A stretch of DNA of 55,697 nt from NCBI RefSeq assembly GCF_018070325.1, contig NZ_JAGPXY010000042.1, positions 1 through 55,697 of the forward strand, read 5' to 3'. The first letter of the stretch is position 1. Each line of letters opens with the position of its first letter. This stretch comes from Micromonospora sp. H61. Lineage in GTDB: Bacteria; Actinomycetota; Actinomycetes; Mycobacteriales; Micromonosporaceae. The notes beneath the pieces are model-generated. The model did not search any database. It was not told the origin of the DNA and saw only the letters and a program-made list of their open reading frames with translations. The position numbers and the translations under genes were made by a program. Shown in pieces: positions 8,418 to 18,207 of the stretch.

Positions 8418-9269
8418 GTGTCAGCGGGTGGGGCCCGCCGGGGACGGCGGGACAACGGGCTCGACGCGAACGAGTACGCCGTCGTCGGCGACGTCGATCC
8501 GCGCGTCGGTGAGCACCTGCTCGACGTGCTGGCCGCCGGCGGGATCGCCGCCTACCTCCAGCCCTCCGCCGACCTCAACCCGGTCACCCGCACCACGACC
8601 GTGCCGGCCCGGCCGGTCGACCGGCTCTACGTCGACCGCTCGCACCTGACCACCGCCCGGGACTACCTGACCCAACTCGCCGACGAGACCGCTCCGGAGC
8701 AGCCGCCGGCTCGCGACGAACCGGACGTCGACGCCGAGTGGGCGCGGATCGTGGCGGGCTTCCACACCACCTCCACGCCCGGTGACCACCCGTGGCCGGC
8801 CTCGGAGGACGTGGACGAACGGGACAGCCGGGACGAGCCGACCTCCGGGCCGCTGACCCGCTCCGGCACCGACGAACCCGGTCCGACCGCCACCGACGTT
8901 CGCCGGCTGCCGTCCGCGACGGACATCTCCGGGATCTCCGTGGGGCGCGGCACCCGCCCGGACGAGCCGTCGCTGCTGGACGGGCTGGACACCTTCGGCG
9001 CCGACCTGCCCGACGACGAGGACGACGAGGGCTACCACCCGCCGCCACCGCCGCCACTGCCGCGGGTCAGCAAGTACGCGGTGATCGGCGTGCTCGGGGT
9101 GGTCGTCGGGTTCGTGCTGTTCCTCTTCCCGTGGCTGCTTCCGATCGACCGCTCCGCGGTCACGCTGTTCGGCTTCACCGGCATCCTGGCCGGTTTCGTC
9201 ACGCTGATCTGGCGGCTGCGCCCCGGCGACGAGGACGAGGACGACCCGGACAACGGCGCCGTCGTCTGA
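8418..9269 (+). CDS. Hypothetical membrane protein with two C-terminal TM segments
   Basis: This 283-residue protein begins with a folded segment of about 90 residues (NEYAVVGDVDPRVGEHLLDVLAAGGIAAYLQP, then LYVDRSHLTTARDYL), which resembles the small DUF2007-like putative signal-transducing domain (AGGI-AAYL pattern). A long acidic disordered linker rich in Asp, Glu, Pro and Ser follows. The last 75 residues hold two transmembrane helices (VIGVLGVVVGFVLFLFPWLL and VTLFGFTGILAGFVTLIWRL) and an acidic tail. The GTG start at 8418 has GGGGG eight nt upstream. The specific function is unknown; the topology suggests both ends lie in the cytosol. Confidence 0.8.
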   Translation: MSAGGARRGRRDNGLDANEYAVVGDVDPRVGEHLLDVLAAGGIAAYLQPSADLNPVTRTTTVPARPVDRLYVDRSHLTTARDYLTQLADETAPEQPPARDEPDVDAEWARIVAGFHTTSTPGDHPWPASEDVDERDSRDEPTSGPLTRSGTDEPGPTATDVRRLPSATDISGISVGRGTRPDEPSLLDGLDTFGADLPDDEDDEGYHPPPPPPLPRVSKYAVIGVLGVVVGFVLFLFPWLLPIDRSAVTLFGFTGILAGFVTLIWRLRPGDEDEDDPDNGAVV

Positions 9270-9419
9270 CGGTCGGCCCGCATCCCGGGACAGCAGCGCC
9301 CCGCCAGGGGCGTAACAGTGGTGTAACTTACTGTCAGTAGGAATACCGCTGTACGTCACTTCCCCCGCTGACTGACCGGTTTTTCCTTGCTCGCGGCGGT
9401 CAGTCCTCTGCTGATCGGA

Positions 9420-10919
9420 ATGCCCGAGATGCGACAGAGTTCTCTCGTGGTGGTGGCCAACCGCCTCCCCATCGACGACAATCAGGCCCCCGATGGAGCC
9501 TGCGAGTGGCGGCGCAGCCCCGGCGGGTTGGTCAGCGCCCTGCTCCCGCTCCTGCGGCACACCCCGGCGACCTGGGTCGGCTGGGCCGGTGGCACCGGGC
9601 CGGCCCCCGCCCTGCCGGACGTGGACGGCGTGCGGATGCACACCGTCGCGCTCAGCCCGGAAGACCTGCGCGACCACTACGAGGGGTTCGCCAACGCCAC
9701 CCTCTGGCCGCTCTACCACGACTCCGTGGAGCAGCCGCAACACCACCGCCGGTGGTGGGAGGCGTACCAGCGGGTCAACCAGCGCTTCGCCGAGGCGACC
9801 GCGGAGGTGGCCGAGCCGGGCGGGGTGGTCTGGGTGCAGGATTACCACCTTCAACTGGTTCCCGGGCTGCTGCGCGCGCTCCGCCCGGACCTGCGCATCG
9901 GGTTCTTCCTGCACGTGCCGTTCCCGCCGCCGGAGCTGTTCATGCAACTGCCCCGCCGGGCCGAACTGCTGCGCGGCATGCTCGGCGCCGACCTGGTCGG
10001 CTTCCAGCGGGTGCAGGCGGCGCACAACTTCGCCCAGTTGGTGACCCGGGTGCTGGAGCTGCCGGCCACCGACCGGCGAATCGGCATCGACGACCGGGTC
10101 GTCCGCATCGGCGCGTTCCCGGTCTCCATCGACACCGCCGAGATGGCCGCGCTCGCCGACCGCCCGGACGTGGCCGCCCGGGCCCACCGGCTCCGTCAGG
10201 ACCTCGGCGATCCCCGGCAGGTCGTCCTCAGCGTGGACCGGATGGATTACACCAAGGGCATCGAGCAGCGCCTCAAGGCGTACAGCGAGTTGCTCGCCAG
10301 CGGCGACGTCAAGGTCCGCGACACGGTGCTGGTGCAGGTCGCCATGCCGAGCCGGGAACGCGTCGGCCAGTACCAGATCCTGCGCGAGCGCATCGAACGC
10401 GAAGTCGGCCGGATCAACGGCGAGTTCGGCCGGGTCGGTGAGCCGGCGATCCACTACCTCACCCAGCCGTTCGACCGGGCCGAGCTGGCCGCGCTCTACC
10501 GAGTCGCCGACGTGATGGCGGTGACCCCGTTGCGCGACGGAATGAACCTGGTCGCCAAGGAGTACGTGGCCGCGCGGGTCGACGACACTGGCGCGCTGCT
10601 GCTCAGCGAGTTCGCCGGCACCGCCGCCGAGCTGTCCCAGGCGTACCTGGTCAACCCGCACGACCTGGAAGGGCTCAAGCAGGGCCTGCGCGCCGCGCTG
10701 CGGGCCGACCCGGCCGACACCACCCAGCGGATGCGAGCCATGCGCGCTCACCTGCACAAGCACGACATCCGGGCCTGGGCCCGCTCCTACCTGCGCGCCC
10801 TGGACGAGGGCGGCGGCCTGATCAGTCGCCTGACCAGCACCGACACCGGCTCCGACGCTCGGGTGCCCCAACCGGCCACCCCGGCCGGCAGCCCGGCCGT
10901 CCACCAGGCCGGCGGCTGA
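9420..10919 (+). CDS. otsA: Alpha,alpha-trehalose-phosphate synthase (UDP- or GDP-forming)
   Basis: This GT20-family glycosyltransferase of about 499 residues joins a nucleotide-activated glucose to glucose-6-phosphate to give trehalose-6-phosphate. Recognisable elements are VVVANRLPI and SPGGLVSALLP near the N-terminus, WVGWAGG, VWVQDYHLQLVP, GFFLHVPFPPPELF, the donor-binding VDRMDYTKGIEQRLKAY, and TPLRDGMNLVAKEYVA. The start is uncertain between ATG 9420 and ATG 9429; neither has a strong ribosome site. The last 30 residues are a low-complexity Pro/Ala tail. A short palindrome (TACTGTCAGTA, 9329-9339) sits in the promoter region. Its 3' end overlaps the convergent hydrolase gene by 133 bp. 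No trehalose-phosphate phosphatase gene is adjacent. Confidence 0.95.
   Translation: MPEMRQSSLVVVANRLPIDDNQAPDGACEWRRSPGGLVSALLPLLRHTPATWVGWAGGTGPAPALPDVDGVRMHTVALSPEDLRDHYEGFANATLWPLYHDSVEQPQHHRRWWEAYQRVNQRFAEATAEVAEPGGVVWVQDYHLQLVPGLLRALRPDLRIGFFLHVPFPPPELFMQLPRRAELLRGMLGADLVGFQRVQAAHNFAQLVTRVLELPATDRRIGIDDRVVRIGAFPVSIDTAEMAALADRPDVAARAHRLRQDLGDPRQVVLSVDRMDYTKGIEQRLKAYSELLASGDVKVRDTVLVQVAMPSRERVGQYQILRERIEREVGRINGEFGRVGEPAIHYLTQPFDRAELAALYRVADVMAVTPLRDGMNLVAKEYVAARVDDTGALLLSEFAGTAAELSQAYLVNPHDLEGLKQGLRAALRADPADTTQRMRAMRAHLHKHDIRAWARSYLRALDEGGGLISRLTSTDTGSDARVPQPATPAGSPAVHQAGG
10154..10194 (+). repeat. Copy 1 of a 41-bp direct repeat (inside otsA)
   Basis: This segment of otsA encodes ADRPDVAARAHRLR. 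It recurs with a single mismatch at 10921-10961, directly after the otsA stop codon. The internal copy looks like the source because it is in frame within conserved otsA sequence. Confidence 0.85.
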
Positions 10920-11764
10920 CCGCCGACGGCCCGGACGTGGCCGCCCGGGCCCACCGGCTCCTTCTCCAGCCAGTCCAGGATCGCGTCGATCGGCTCCTCC
11001 CACCGCGCGTCCAGCATCAGGTCGTGGCCCATTCCGGGAAAGAGCAGCGGGGCGGACCCGTACCGGCGGGCCACCCGGGTCAGCGTCGACGCCGGCACCA
11101 CCCGGTCGTCCGGGCTGCCCAGCACCAACACCGGGGGCGCGCCCACGGCCGACTCGGCCTCCGGCTCACCCAGCAGCGCCCACTGCGCCCGTCGACCCGC
11201 CCGACCGAGGCGGCCGACATACCGCCGGGCCTCCTCGTCGGGCAACTCGCTGCTGAACAGCTGTCCCCGGTTGAGCCGCAACGGCCCGCCGAACACCGCC
11301 GGCAACGTGCCCGCCGGGTTGCGGCGCAGGGCCGCGCCCAGCACTCCCCAGCCGCCGAAGACCGGCGCCACCAGCACCGCGCCCCGCGCCGGGTAGCGGG
11401 CCAACGCGTGCGCCACCACCAGGGCCCCGGCGCCGTGCCCCACCAGCACCGCCTGCCGCGGCAGGCTCGCGGCCACCTGGACCACGTCGTGGGCGTACGC
11501 CCGCAGCGTCGCCTCCGGCGCCGGCTCGCTGCCACCGTGCCCGCGCAGGCTCACCGCGTACGCCGGGAACCCCCGCGACGCCGCGTGCCCCAACCAGTGC
11601 TCGGCGAACGCCCACGCGCCGTGCCCGAACCCGGGTACGAACAGCAGTGGCGGACGCCCCTCCTCCAGCTCGGGGACCGCGCTGAGCACCTCCCGGCGGG
11701 CCGGCCGGACCGGCCGGGACCACTCCCGACCCCGCATGATCCGCAGCTCACTACTCGCGCTCAC
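10787..11764 (-). CDS. Alpha/beta hydrolase-fold protein lacking the nucleophilic serine
   Basis: This 325-residue protein has the alpha/beta hydrolase order: PPLLFVPGFGHGAWAF (oxyanion region, about 38-53), VSLRGHGGSE, the nucleophile-elbow position LVGHGAGALV, an acid in SPDDRVVP (about 218-224) and a histidine in PGMGHDLMLD (His247). The elbow reads G-H-G-A-G, so Gly111 replaces the expected Ser. Residues 270-325 come from a duplicated otsA fragment and the antisense strand of otsA, so the natural C-terminus was probably near LDWLEKE (269). The GTG start at 11762-11764 overlaps the stop of a leader ORF by GTGA. Activity is doubtful; a binding role or a different chemistry is possible. Confidence 0.75.
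   Translation of the reverse strand: MSASSELRIMRGREWSRPVRPARREVLSAVPELEEGRPPLLFVPGFGHGAWAFAEHWLGHAASRGFPAYAVSLRGHGGSEPAPEATLRAYAHDVVQVAASLPRQAVLVGHGAGALVVAHALARYPARGAVLVAPVFGGWGVLGAALRRNPAGTLPAVFGGPLRLNRGQLFSSELPDEEARRYVGRLGRAGRRAQWALLGEPEAESAVGAPPVLVLGSPDDRVVPASTLTRVARRYGSAPLLFPGMGHDLMLDARWEEPIDAILDWLEKEPVGPGGHVRAVGGQPPAWWTAGLPAGVAGWGTRASEPVSVLVRRLIRPPPSSRARR
10921..10961 (+). repeat. Copy 2 of the 41-bp direct repeat (after otsA)
   Basis: This copy starts two nt after the otsA stop codon and matches 10154-10194 at 40 of 41 positions. Read on the minus strand it encodes the first residues of the foreign C-terminal tail of the hydrolase-like protein. It is best explained by a local duplication or copy-choice event; an assembly artefact cannot be excluded. 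Confidence 0.85.
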
Positions 11765-11820
11765 CGTGCCAGCCTTTCGTTCGCGACTGCGGGGCTCGCA
11801 AGCTCACTCCTCGCGCTCAC
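11761..11820 (-). CDS. Leader mini-ORF in a dispersed repeat (copy A)
   Basis: A 19-codon ORF starts at GTG 11818-11820, overlapping the monooxygenase stop by GTGA, and ends in a TGA that overlaps the GTG of the hydrolase gene, again as GTGA. Its peptide begins VSARSE. The nucleotide sequence (GTGAGCGCGAGGAGTGAG, then TTGCGAGCCCCGC, then CGCGAACGAA) recurs at 45528-45590 in front of an unrelated gene. An AAAGG near its 3' end can serve as the ribosome site for the hydrolase gene. Translation has not been shown; the double overlap suggests coupling. Confidence 0.5.
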   Translation of the reverse strand: MSARSELASPAVANERLAR

Positions 11821-13223
11821 TTGCCCTCCAGCTCGACCAGGGCGCGTTGGATGGCGCGCAGGTAGTCGGCGTGCCCGACCTCGAACCAGTGCCGGCTGCT
11901 GTCCTTGACCGGCCCGGAGTACCGCTCCCCCGCCCGGTCCCGCACCCGCTGCGCGAACGCCGTGGCCCGTTCCGGCCGGTCCCGACGGGCCTGAAGCAGC
12001 CGGGCGAAGAGCACCGTCTGCCAGTGCGACAGGGTGAACAGCCCGGAGTCCGGTTGCAGCAGGCCGGCGACGGCCAGGGTCGGATGCCCGGGGGTGAACG
12101 CGTTGAGCCACAGCGTGGGCCGGCCCGCGCCCGCGCTGTCACCGAACACCGACGCGTCGAGGAACTCGAAGCGCGGCAGGTAACCGGTGGCGAAGACGAC
12201 CACCTCGGGGTCGATCTCGCGGCCGTCGGCCAACTCCACGGCGTACGGGTGGAACCGGGCGACGTCCGGCACCGGGCCGATCCCGCCGTGGCCCACGTAG
12301 TACACGAGCTGGCTGTTCGCGATCGGGTGCGTCTCGTACACCCGGTGGTCGGGCTTGGGCAGGCCGAAGCGGGTCAGGTCGCCGACGGTCAGCCGCAGCG
12401 TCCAGTGGTAGAGCCACTGCCGCACCCGCAGCGGCACCCGCAGCGCCAACAGGCTGTCGTTGACCTGGTCGGCGGGGCGACCGAGCACATACTTCGGCGC
12501 GTACCAGTAGCCCCGGCGGGTGGAGTGCCAGCAACGCGACGCCTGCTGGGCGGCCTCGACGGCGATGTCGCAGCCGGTGTTGCCGGCACCGACCACCAGC
12601 ACCCGCTTGCCGCGCAGCTGCGCCGGGTCCTTGTAGGACGAGGCGTGCATGATCTCGCCACGGAACTGTTCGAGGCCCTCGTAGCGGGGCAGCTTCGGCG
12701 ACCAGTTGTGGCCGTTGGCGATCACCACGGCGGCGTACCGGGCGGTGCGCTCGGGGCCGTACCCGCCGGTGGAGCGGGTGGTCACGTCCCACCGGTCACC
12801 CTCGACGGGCTGGACCCGGATCACCTCGGTGCCGAACCAGATGTGCGAGCGCAGGTCGAAATGGTCGGCGTAACGCTCGAAGTAGGACAGCAGCTGACCG
12901 TGGTGCGGGTAGTCCGGCCAGGAGTCCGGCATGGGGAAGTCCGGGAACTGGGTGAACGGCTTCGACGAGATCAGGTGGGTGCTGGCGTACACCGGGCTGC
13001 GGTCGTGCCGCCAGTTCCAGGCGCCGCCGACGCCCGTCTCCCGCTCGTAGCAGTCCACGCCGAACCCGTGCTCACGCAGGTTCTTGATGGCCGTCAGGCC
13101 GCTGGCACCGGCCCCGATGACGCAGACGGTGTCGCCCCGGTCGGAGACCGGGCGGCCGTCGCTGTTCGCCGCGGGCGAGGTCGCCTCCGGGTCGGGCCGG
13201 CCGTGGTCGGTGGAGGTGGACAC
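11817..13223 (-). CDS. Flavin-containing monooxygenase
   Basis: This 468-residue FAD/NADPH enzyme oxygenates a soft nucleophile or carbonyl substrate. It has an N-terminal FAD Rossmann motif (CVIGAGASGLTAIKNL), the FMO signature FRGEIMHASSYKD, a second Rossmann motif for NADPH (VLVVGAGNTGCDIA) and the FATGYLP motif. The GTG at 13221-13223 is nine nt after AAAAGGAG; the in-frame ATG three codons earlier touches that site and is less likely. The closest well-studied relatives are dimethylaniline-monooxygenase-type FMOs; Baeyer-Villiger activity cannot be excluded. Its stop overlaps the leader mini-ORF by GTGA, which may couple it to the hydrolase gene. Confidence 0.9.
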   Translation of the reverse strand: MSTSTDHGRPDPEATSPAANSDGRPVSDRGDTVCVIGAGASGLTAIKNLREHGFGVDCYERETGVGGAWNWRHDRSPVYASTHLISSKPFTQFPDFPMPDSWPDYPHHGQLLSYFERYADHFDLRSHIWFGTEVIRVQPVEGDRWDVTTRSTGGYGPERTARYAAVVIANGHNWSPKLPRYEGLEQFRGEIMHASSYKDPAQLRGKRVLVVGAGNTGCDIAVEAAQQASRCWHSTRRGYWYAPKYVLGRPADQVNDSLLALRVPLRVRQWLYHWTLRLTVGDLTRFGLPKPDHRVYETHPIANSQLVYYVGHGGIGPVPDVARFHPYAVELADGREIDPEVVVFATGYLPRFEFLDASVFGDSAGAGRPTLWLNAFTPGHPTLAVAGLLQPDSGLFTLSHWQTVLFARLLQARRDRPERATAFAQRVRDRAGERYSGPVKDSSRHWFEVGHADYLRAIQRALVELEGK

Positions 13224-13340
13224 CGGGGACATCTCCTTTTGGTACGGCAGGCGTGCCGGTCGCCGCGAAATCCTCTCCACAACCGGGCCGGATGTCCAGT
13301 CCTGAGCCGGATGCGCCGACGGTCGAGCCGGCGTCGGGGG

Positions 13341-14033
13341 TCAGTCGGTGGCGGGTAGCAGCAGGTCGACCAGGACCGGGAAGTGGTCGCTGGCCCGGCG
13401 GGTCTGCGGGGTGTCCACCACGTCGTAGTCGACAACTGTGATCCGCGGGTCGACGAAGAGCGCGTCGATGCGTCGGCGGGGGTCGGCGCAGGAGTAGGTG
13501 AGCCGCTCGGCCCGGTCGGCAGCCACCGCCGCGTCGGTCAACCCGCGCGACACGGTGGCCCAGGCGGGCCCGTCCGGCCCCTCGTTGAGGTCCGCCCCGG
13601 CCAGCACGGGGCTGGTCGCCGCGTCCAGGCCACGCTTGAACTCGGTGGCCTGGGAGGGTCGCTCGGCCGGGTCGGTGGACAGGTGCGAGCCGGCGAGGGT
13701 GAACCGGGCGTCACCGACCCGGCAGTCGGCGTACGCGGCGCCGCGCAGGTGCCGGCCGGGGGTCAGCGGAAAGCGCTGGCAGCGGGTGCCCAGCACCTGG
13801 ACCCGCAGGCTGGTCAGGAGCAGGTTGCCCAGGGCGGGCAGCCCACCGGCGGCCACCACCAGACCGAACGACTCGGCCAACGTGGCGGACTTCTGTCGCC
13901 ACCGGAACCGGCGCGGCCCCTCCTGCACGATCACCACGTCCGGCGTCGCGGCCCGGACCACCGCAGCCAGCGCGGCGGTGTCGTCGCGCTGGCTGTGGAT
14001 GTTGTACGACACCACGCGCAGCGGCACGCCCAT
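13341..14033 (-). CDS. Endonuclease/exonuclease/phosphatase family protein
   Basis: This 230-residue EEP-superfamily metal-dependent phosphodiesterase has the conserved landmarks VVSYNIHSQ (Asn, metal), VVIVQEG (Glu, metal), GSHLS (His), GADLNEGP (Asp/Asn), RIDALFVD and the terminal ASDHFPV (Asp-His catalytic pair). There is no signal peptide, so it is probably cytosolic. The family includes DNases, sphingomyelinases and inositol phosphatases; I cannot choose the substrate. It begins 11 bp after the glucokinase stop on the same strand, so the two are probably co-transcribed. Confidence 0.85.
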   Translation of the reverse strand: MGVPLRVVSYNIHSQRDDTAALAAVVRAATPDVVIVQEGPRRFRWRQKSATLAESFGLVVAAGGLPALGNLLLTSLRVQVLGTRCQRFPLTPGRHLRGAAYADCRVGDARFTLAGSHLSTDPAERPSQATEFKRGLDAATSPVLAGADLNEGPDGPAWATVSRGLTDAAVAADRAERLTYSCADPRRRIDALFVDPRITVVDYDVVDTPQTRRASDHFPVLVDLLLPATD

Positions 14034-14044
14034 CCCGGACCGCC

Positions 14045-14992
14045 TCAGATCCGGCGGGCCAGGTCAGCGGCGCCGATCACCCCGGCGCTGTTGCCCAGCT
14101 GCGCCGGGAGCACCTCGGCCACCGGCAGGCGACCACGCTGGGCGAGCGCGTCGAGGTACGACCGGCGGGTGGGACCGAGCAGCAGGTCACCGGCGTCGAT
14201 CACCCCGCCGCCGACCACCAGGGTCTGCGGGTCGAGGATCTGCGCCATGTCGGCGAGGCTGGTGCCCAGCCACCGGCCGATCTGGGCGAACGCCTCGGCG
14301 GAGACCGGGTCGCCGCCCTGCGCGGCGGCGGTCACCATCGGGCCGGTGATCGCCTCGGCCTCACCGCCGGCCAGCTTCAGCAGGGCGGTGGCCCGGTTGG
14401 GCTCCTGCCGGGCGCCGGCCCGCGCGAACCGCACCAGGGCGCTGCCGCTGGCGTACTGCTCGATGCAGCCCAGCCGGCCGCAGCCGCACTGGTGTCCGTC
14501 CGGGACGGCCAGCATGTGGCCCAGCTCCGCGGCGATGCCGTGCGCGCCGCGCATCAGGTCGCCACCGAGGACGATGCCGCCACCCACACCGGTGCCGATG
14601 GTGAACATGATCATCGAGTCGTCGGCGTCGCGGGCCGCGCCGTAACGGAACTCGGCCCATGCGGCGACGTTCCCGTCGTTCTCCACGATCACGGGCAGCC
14701 CGACGGCCTCGCTGACGTACTCACGCAGCGGTTCGTCACGCCAGGCCAGGTTGGGAGCGAAGAGCACCGTCGAACGGCTGGCGTCGATCCAACCGGCCGC
14801 GCCGATGCCGACGGCCTCGATGGTCCGCCCGGCAGCCAGCTCGCCGACCAACTCGATGATGACGTCGCGGGTCTTGGCCACGTCATCGGCGGGAGTGTCC
14901 CGTCGGGTCTGCACGAGGACCGTGCCGGTGTCGTCCACGACACCGCCGGCCACCTTCGTGCCACCGACGTCGACTCCGATGGTCAGCGTCAC
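14045..14992 (-). CDS. glk: ROK-family glucokinase
   Basis: This 315-residue sugar kinase makes glucose-6-phosphate with ATP, or with polyphosphate as in some actinobacteria. It carries the phosphate loop GVDVGGTKVAGG at the N-terminus, catalytic Asp in VENDGNVAAWAE, FTIGTGVGGGIVLGG, AELGHM, and the ROK zinc motif CGCGRLGCIEQYASG. The GTG at 14990-14992 is preceded by GGGGGG at a suitable distance; the open frame runs on upstream into sequence antisense to nothing conserved. In Streptomyces the orthologue GlkA takes part in carbon catabolite repression. It is followed at 11 bp by the EEP gene. Confidence 0.93.
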   Translation of the reverse strand: MTLTIGVDVGGTKVAGGVVDDTGTVLVQTRRDTPADDVAKTRDVIIELVGELAAGRTIEAVGIGAAGWIDASRSTVLFAPNLAWRDEPLREYVSEAVGLPVIVENDGNVAAWAEFRYGAARDADDSMIMFTIGTGVGGGIVLGGDLMRGAHGIAAELGHMLAVPDGHQCGCGRLGCIEQYASGSALVRFARAGARQEPNRATALLKLAGGEAEAITGPMVTAAAQGGDPVSAEAFAQIGRWLGTSLADMAQILDPQTLVVGGGVIDAGDLLLGPTRRSYLDALAQRGRLPVAEVLPAQLGNSAGVIGAADLARRI

Positions 14993-15068
14993 CGCTACCG
15001 CCCCCCTCTGCTGTGCTGTCCGGCCCAGGTTCCGGCCCAGTGCCGGTCCGGGTCGGAAGGTCCCGCGC

Positions 15069-15773
15069 TCAGGCGCCGTCGCCCGATGCTTCCGCGTCGG
15101 CGTCATCGGGCACCCGCGAGGCGGGCACCACGGGACGGGTGGTCGGTGCCGGTACGGTCGCCGTCCCGGCCTCGTCGACGGGTGGTACGGCGGCCGGGGC
15201 GAGTGGGTCCGCCGTCCGGGTGGCGACCGACCAGACATCCCGCTCCGGCGCCGGCTGAGAATCATGCCCGGTACGGGTGGCATCGCGCCACACGTGGTCG
15301 TCGACGGTCGCTGTGGGCGGGGTGCCCGGGGGTGGCTCGGGGAACACGTCGTCGGTGCTCGCGGCGGGTGCCGGCGAGGGCGGGGCGGTCGGTTCGGCGG
15401 CCGGCTCGGCGGGGCTCGGCGTGGACGGTTCCGCCGGGGAGAACGCGCGGAGCAGGCTGGCGACGCCCGCGGCGAGGTCACCGGCGCCGGTCGCGAGCCG
15501 TTCGGCGAATTCCGGACTCGGGTCCCGCAACGCGGCGATGCCCCGACAGACCGGACAGACGCAGCATTCGGCCGAACCGGTGGCGAAAGCACCACCGGCG
15601 CCGGAGCGGGCGTCCGGGCCCGCGCTGTGACCGAGGACACCGGACAGCATCCCGCCCAACGAGCCGAACGCGCCGCCCGCCGAGCCGGCGGAGGCCAGTC
15701 GCGCCCCCGCCAACAGGGTGGCGACCAGCCGCTCCGCCTCTTCCCGGGCCGAACCCGGATCCGTTCCGCCCAC
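15069..15773 (-). CDS. Hypothetical Ala/Pro-rich protein with a Cys motif
   Basis: This 234-residue protein starts with an amphipathic helix (AREEAERLVATLLAGARLA), followed by a short motif ECCVCPVCRGIAALRDPSPEFAERL with four cysteines and a helix that could bind metal. The C-terminal half is disordered (Pro, Ala, Thr, Glu) with a VWRDATRT/VWSVATRT pair of short repeats. The GTG at 15771-15773 has AGAGGAG six nt upstream and leaves a 31-bp gap to the SRPBCC gene; the longer frame would overlap it. Streptomyces has a comparable uncharacterised gene between its SRPBCC and glucokinase genes. Function unknown. Confidence 0.75.
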   Translation of the reverse strand: MGGTDPGSAREEAERLVATLLAGARLASAGSAGGAFGSLGGMLSGVLGHSAGPDARSGAGGAFATGSAECCVCPVCRGIAALRDPSPEFAERLATGAGDLAAGVASLLRAFSPAEPSTPSPAEPAAEPTAPPSPAPAASTDDVFPEPPPGTPPTATVDDHVWRDATRTGHDSQPAPERDVWSVATRTADPLAPAAVPPVDEAGTATVPAPTTRPVVPASRVPDDADAEASGDGA

Positions 15774-15804
15774 CGTCGGCTCCTCTACCGTGCCACCGGA
15801 CACG

Positions 15805-16260
15805 TCACTGCGCCGCACCGGTTGCTTCTACCCGGCGCTTGAGCTGCTTCAACGCGGTATCCATGATCATCTTCTCGGCTTTGCGCCGAAACATCCCGAG
15901 CATGCCGACCGACAGGTCGACCTCCAGCGTGTAGGTCACCGTCGTGCTGCCGTCCGGGTTACCCACCAGGTCGTACGAACCACGCTGGGCCTTCTGCATC
16001 TTCGAGGGGGCGACCAGGTGCCACTCGATCCGGGACAGGTCCTCGGCGTACTCGTAGGCGAGCACGTACTCGTCGGCCATCACCCCGGCGTCGATGGTGA
16101 AACGCACCTGACTGGCGTAGCCGTCCTCGTACTCCTCGACGACCTCGGCACGACGCACCGCGTCGGTCCATTCCGGGTAGCGCGCGAAGTCGCAGATGAC
16201 CGCCGTCACCCGGTCCGGTGCGGCGCCGATGATGATCGACTGGGTGGAGGAGTCCGCCAT
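15805..16260 (-). CDS. SRPBCC family protein (polyketide cyclase/START-like)
   Basis: This 151-residue single-domain protein of the SRPBCC helix-grip fold reads SIIIGAAPDRVTAVICDFARYPEWTDAVRRAEV at the start, the typical first strand and helices. It continues with IEWHLV and GSTTVTYTLEVDLS strands and ends in a long helix with MIMDTALKQLKRRVE. It matches the M. tuberculosis Rv2185c (TB16.3) family, whose ligand is unknown but probably hydrophobic. It is transcribed divergently from the acyl-CoA ligase gene (118 bp apart), as Rv2185c lies near fadD15, suggesting a lipid-related role. Confidence 0.88.
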   Translation of the reverse strand: MADSSTQSIIIGAAPDRVTAVICDFARYPEWTDAVRRAEVVEEYEDGYASQVRFTIDAGVMADEYVLAYEYAEDLSRIEWHLVAPSKMQKAQRGSYDLVGNPDGSTTVTYTLEVDLSVGMLGMFRRKAEKMIMDTALKQLKRRVEATGAAQ

Positions 16261-16378
16261 GGGGGGAGGCTACCCGCCTCCTGGTTGTCTCACCCCGACC
16301 GCCCGCCGGGTAGGTTTCGACACATGCCGACGCCACGGCGGCGGTCGGTCCAGCCAGTGCGAGCACGAAGGAGTGCAG

Positions 16379-18193
<1,815 letters not shown>

Positions 18194-18207
18194 CTACCAT
18201 CCGTCAC

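Noticed and set aside
8421..11003. 860-codon minus-strand open frame
   Set aside because: It mirrors the membrane protein and otsA genes and has no motif; only the hydrolase at 10787-11764 is supported on that strand.
14993..15640. N-terminal extension of the glucokinase frame
   Set aside because: The upstream 216 codons overlap the Ala/Pro-rich gene in another frame and show no ROK similarity; the GTG at 14992 has a good ribosome site.
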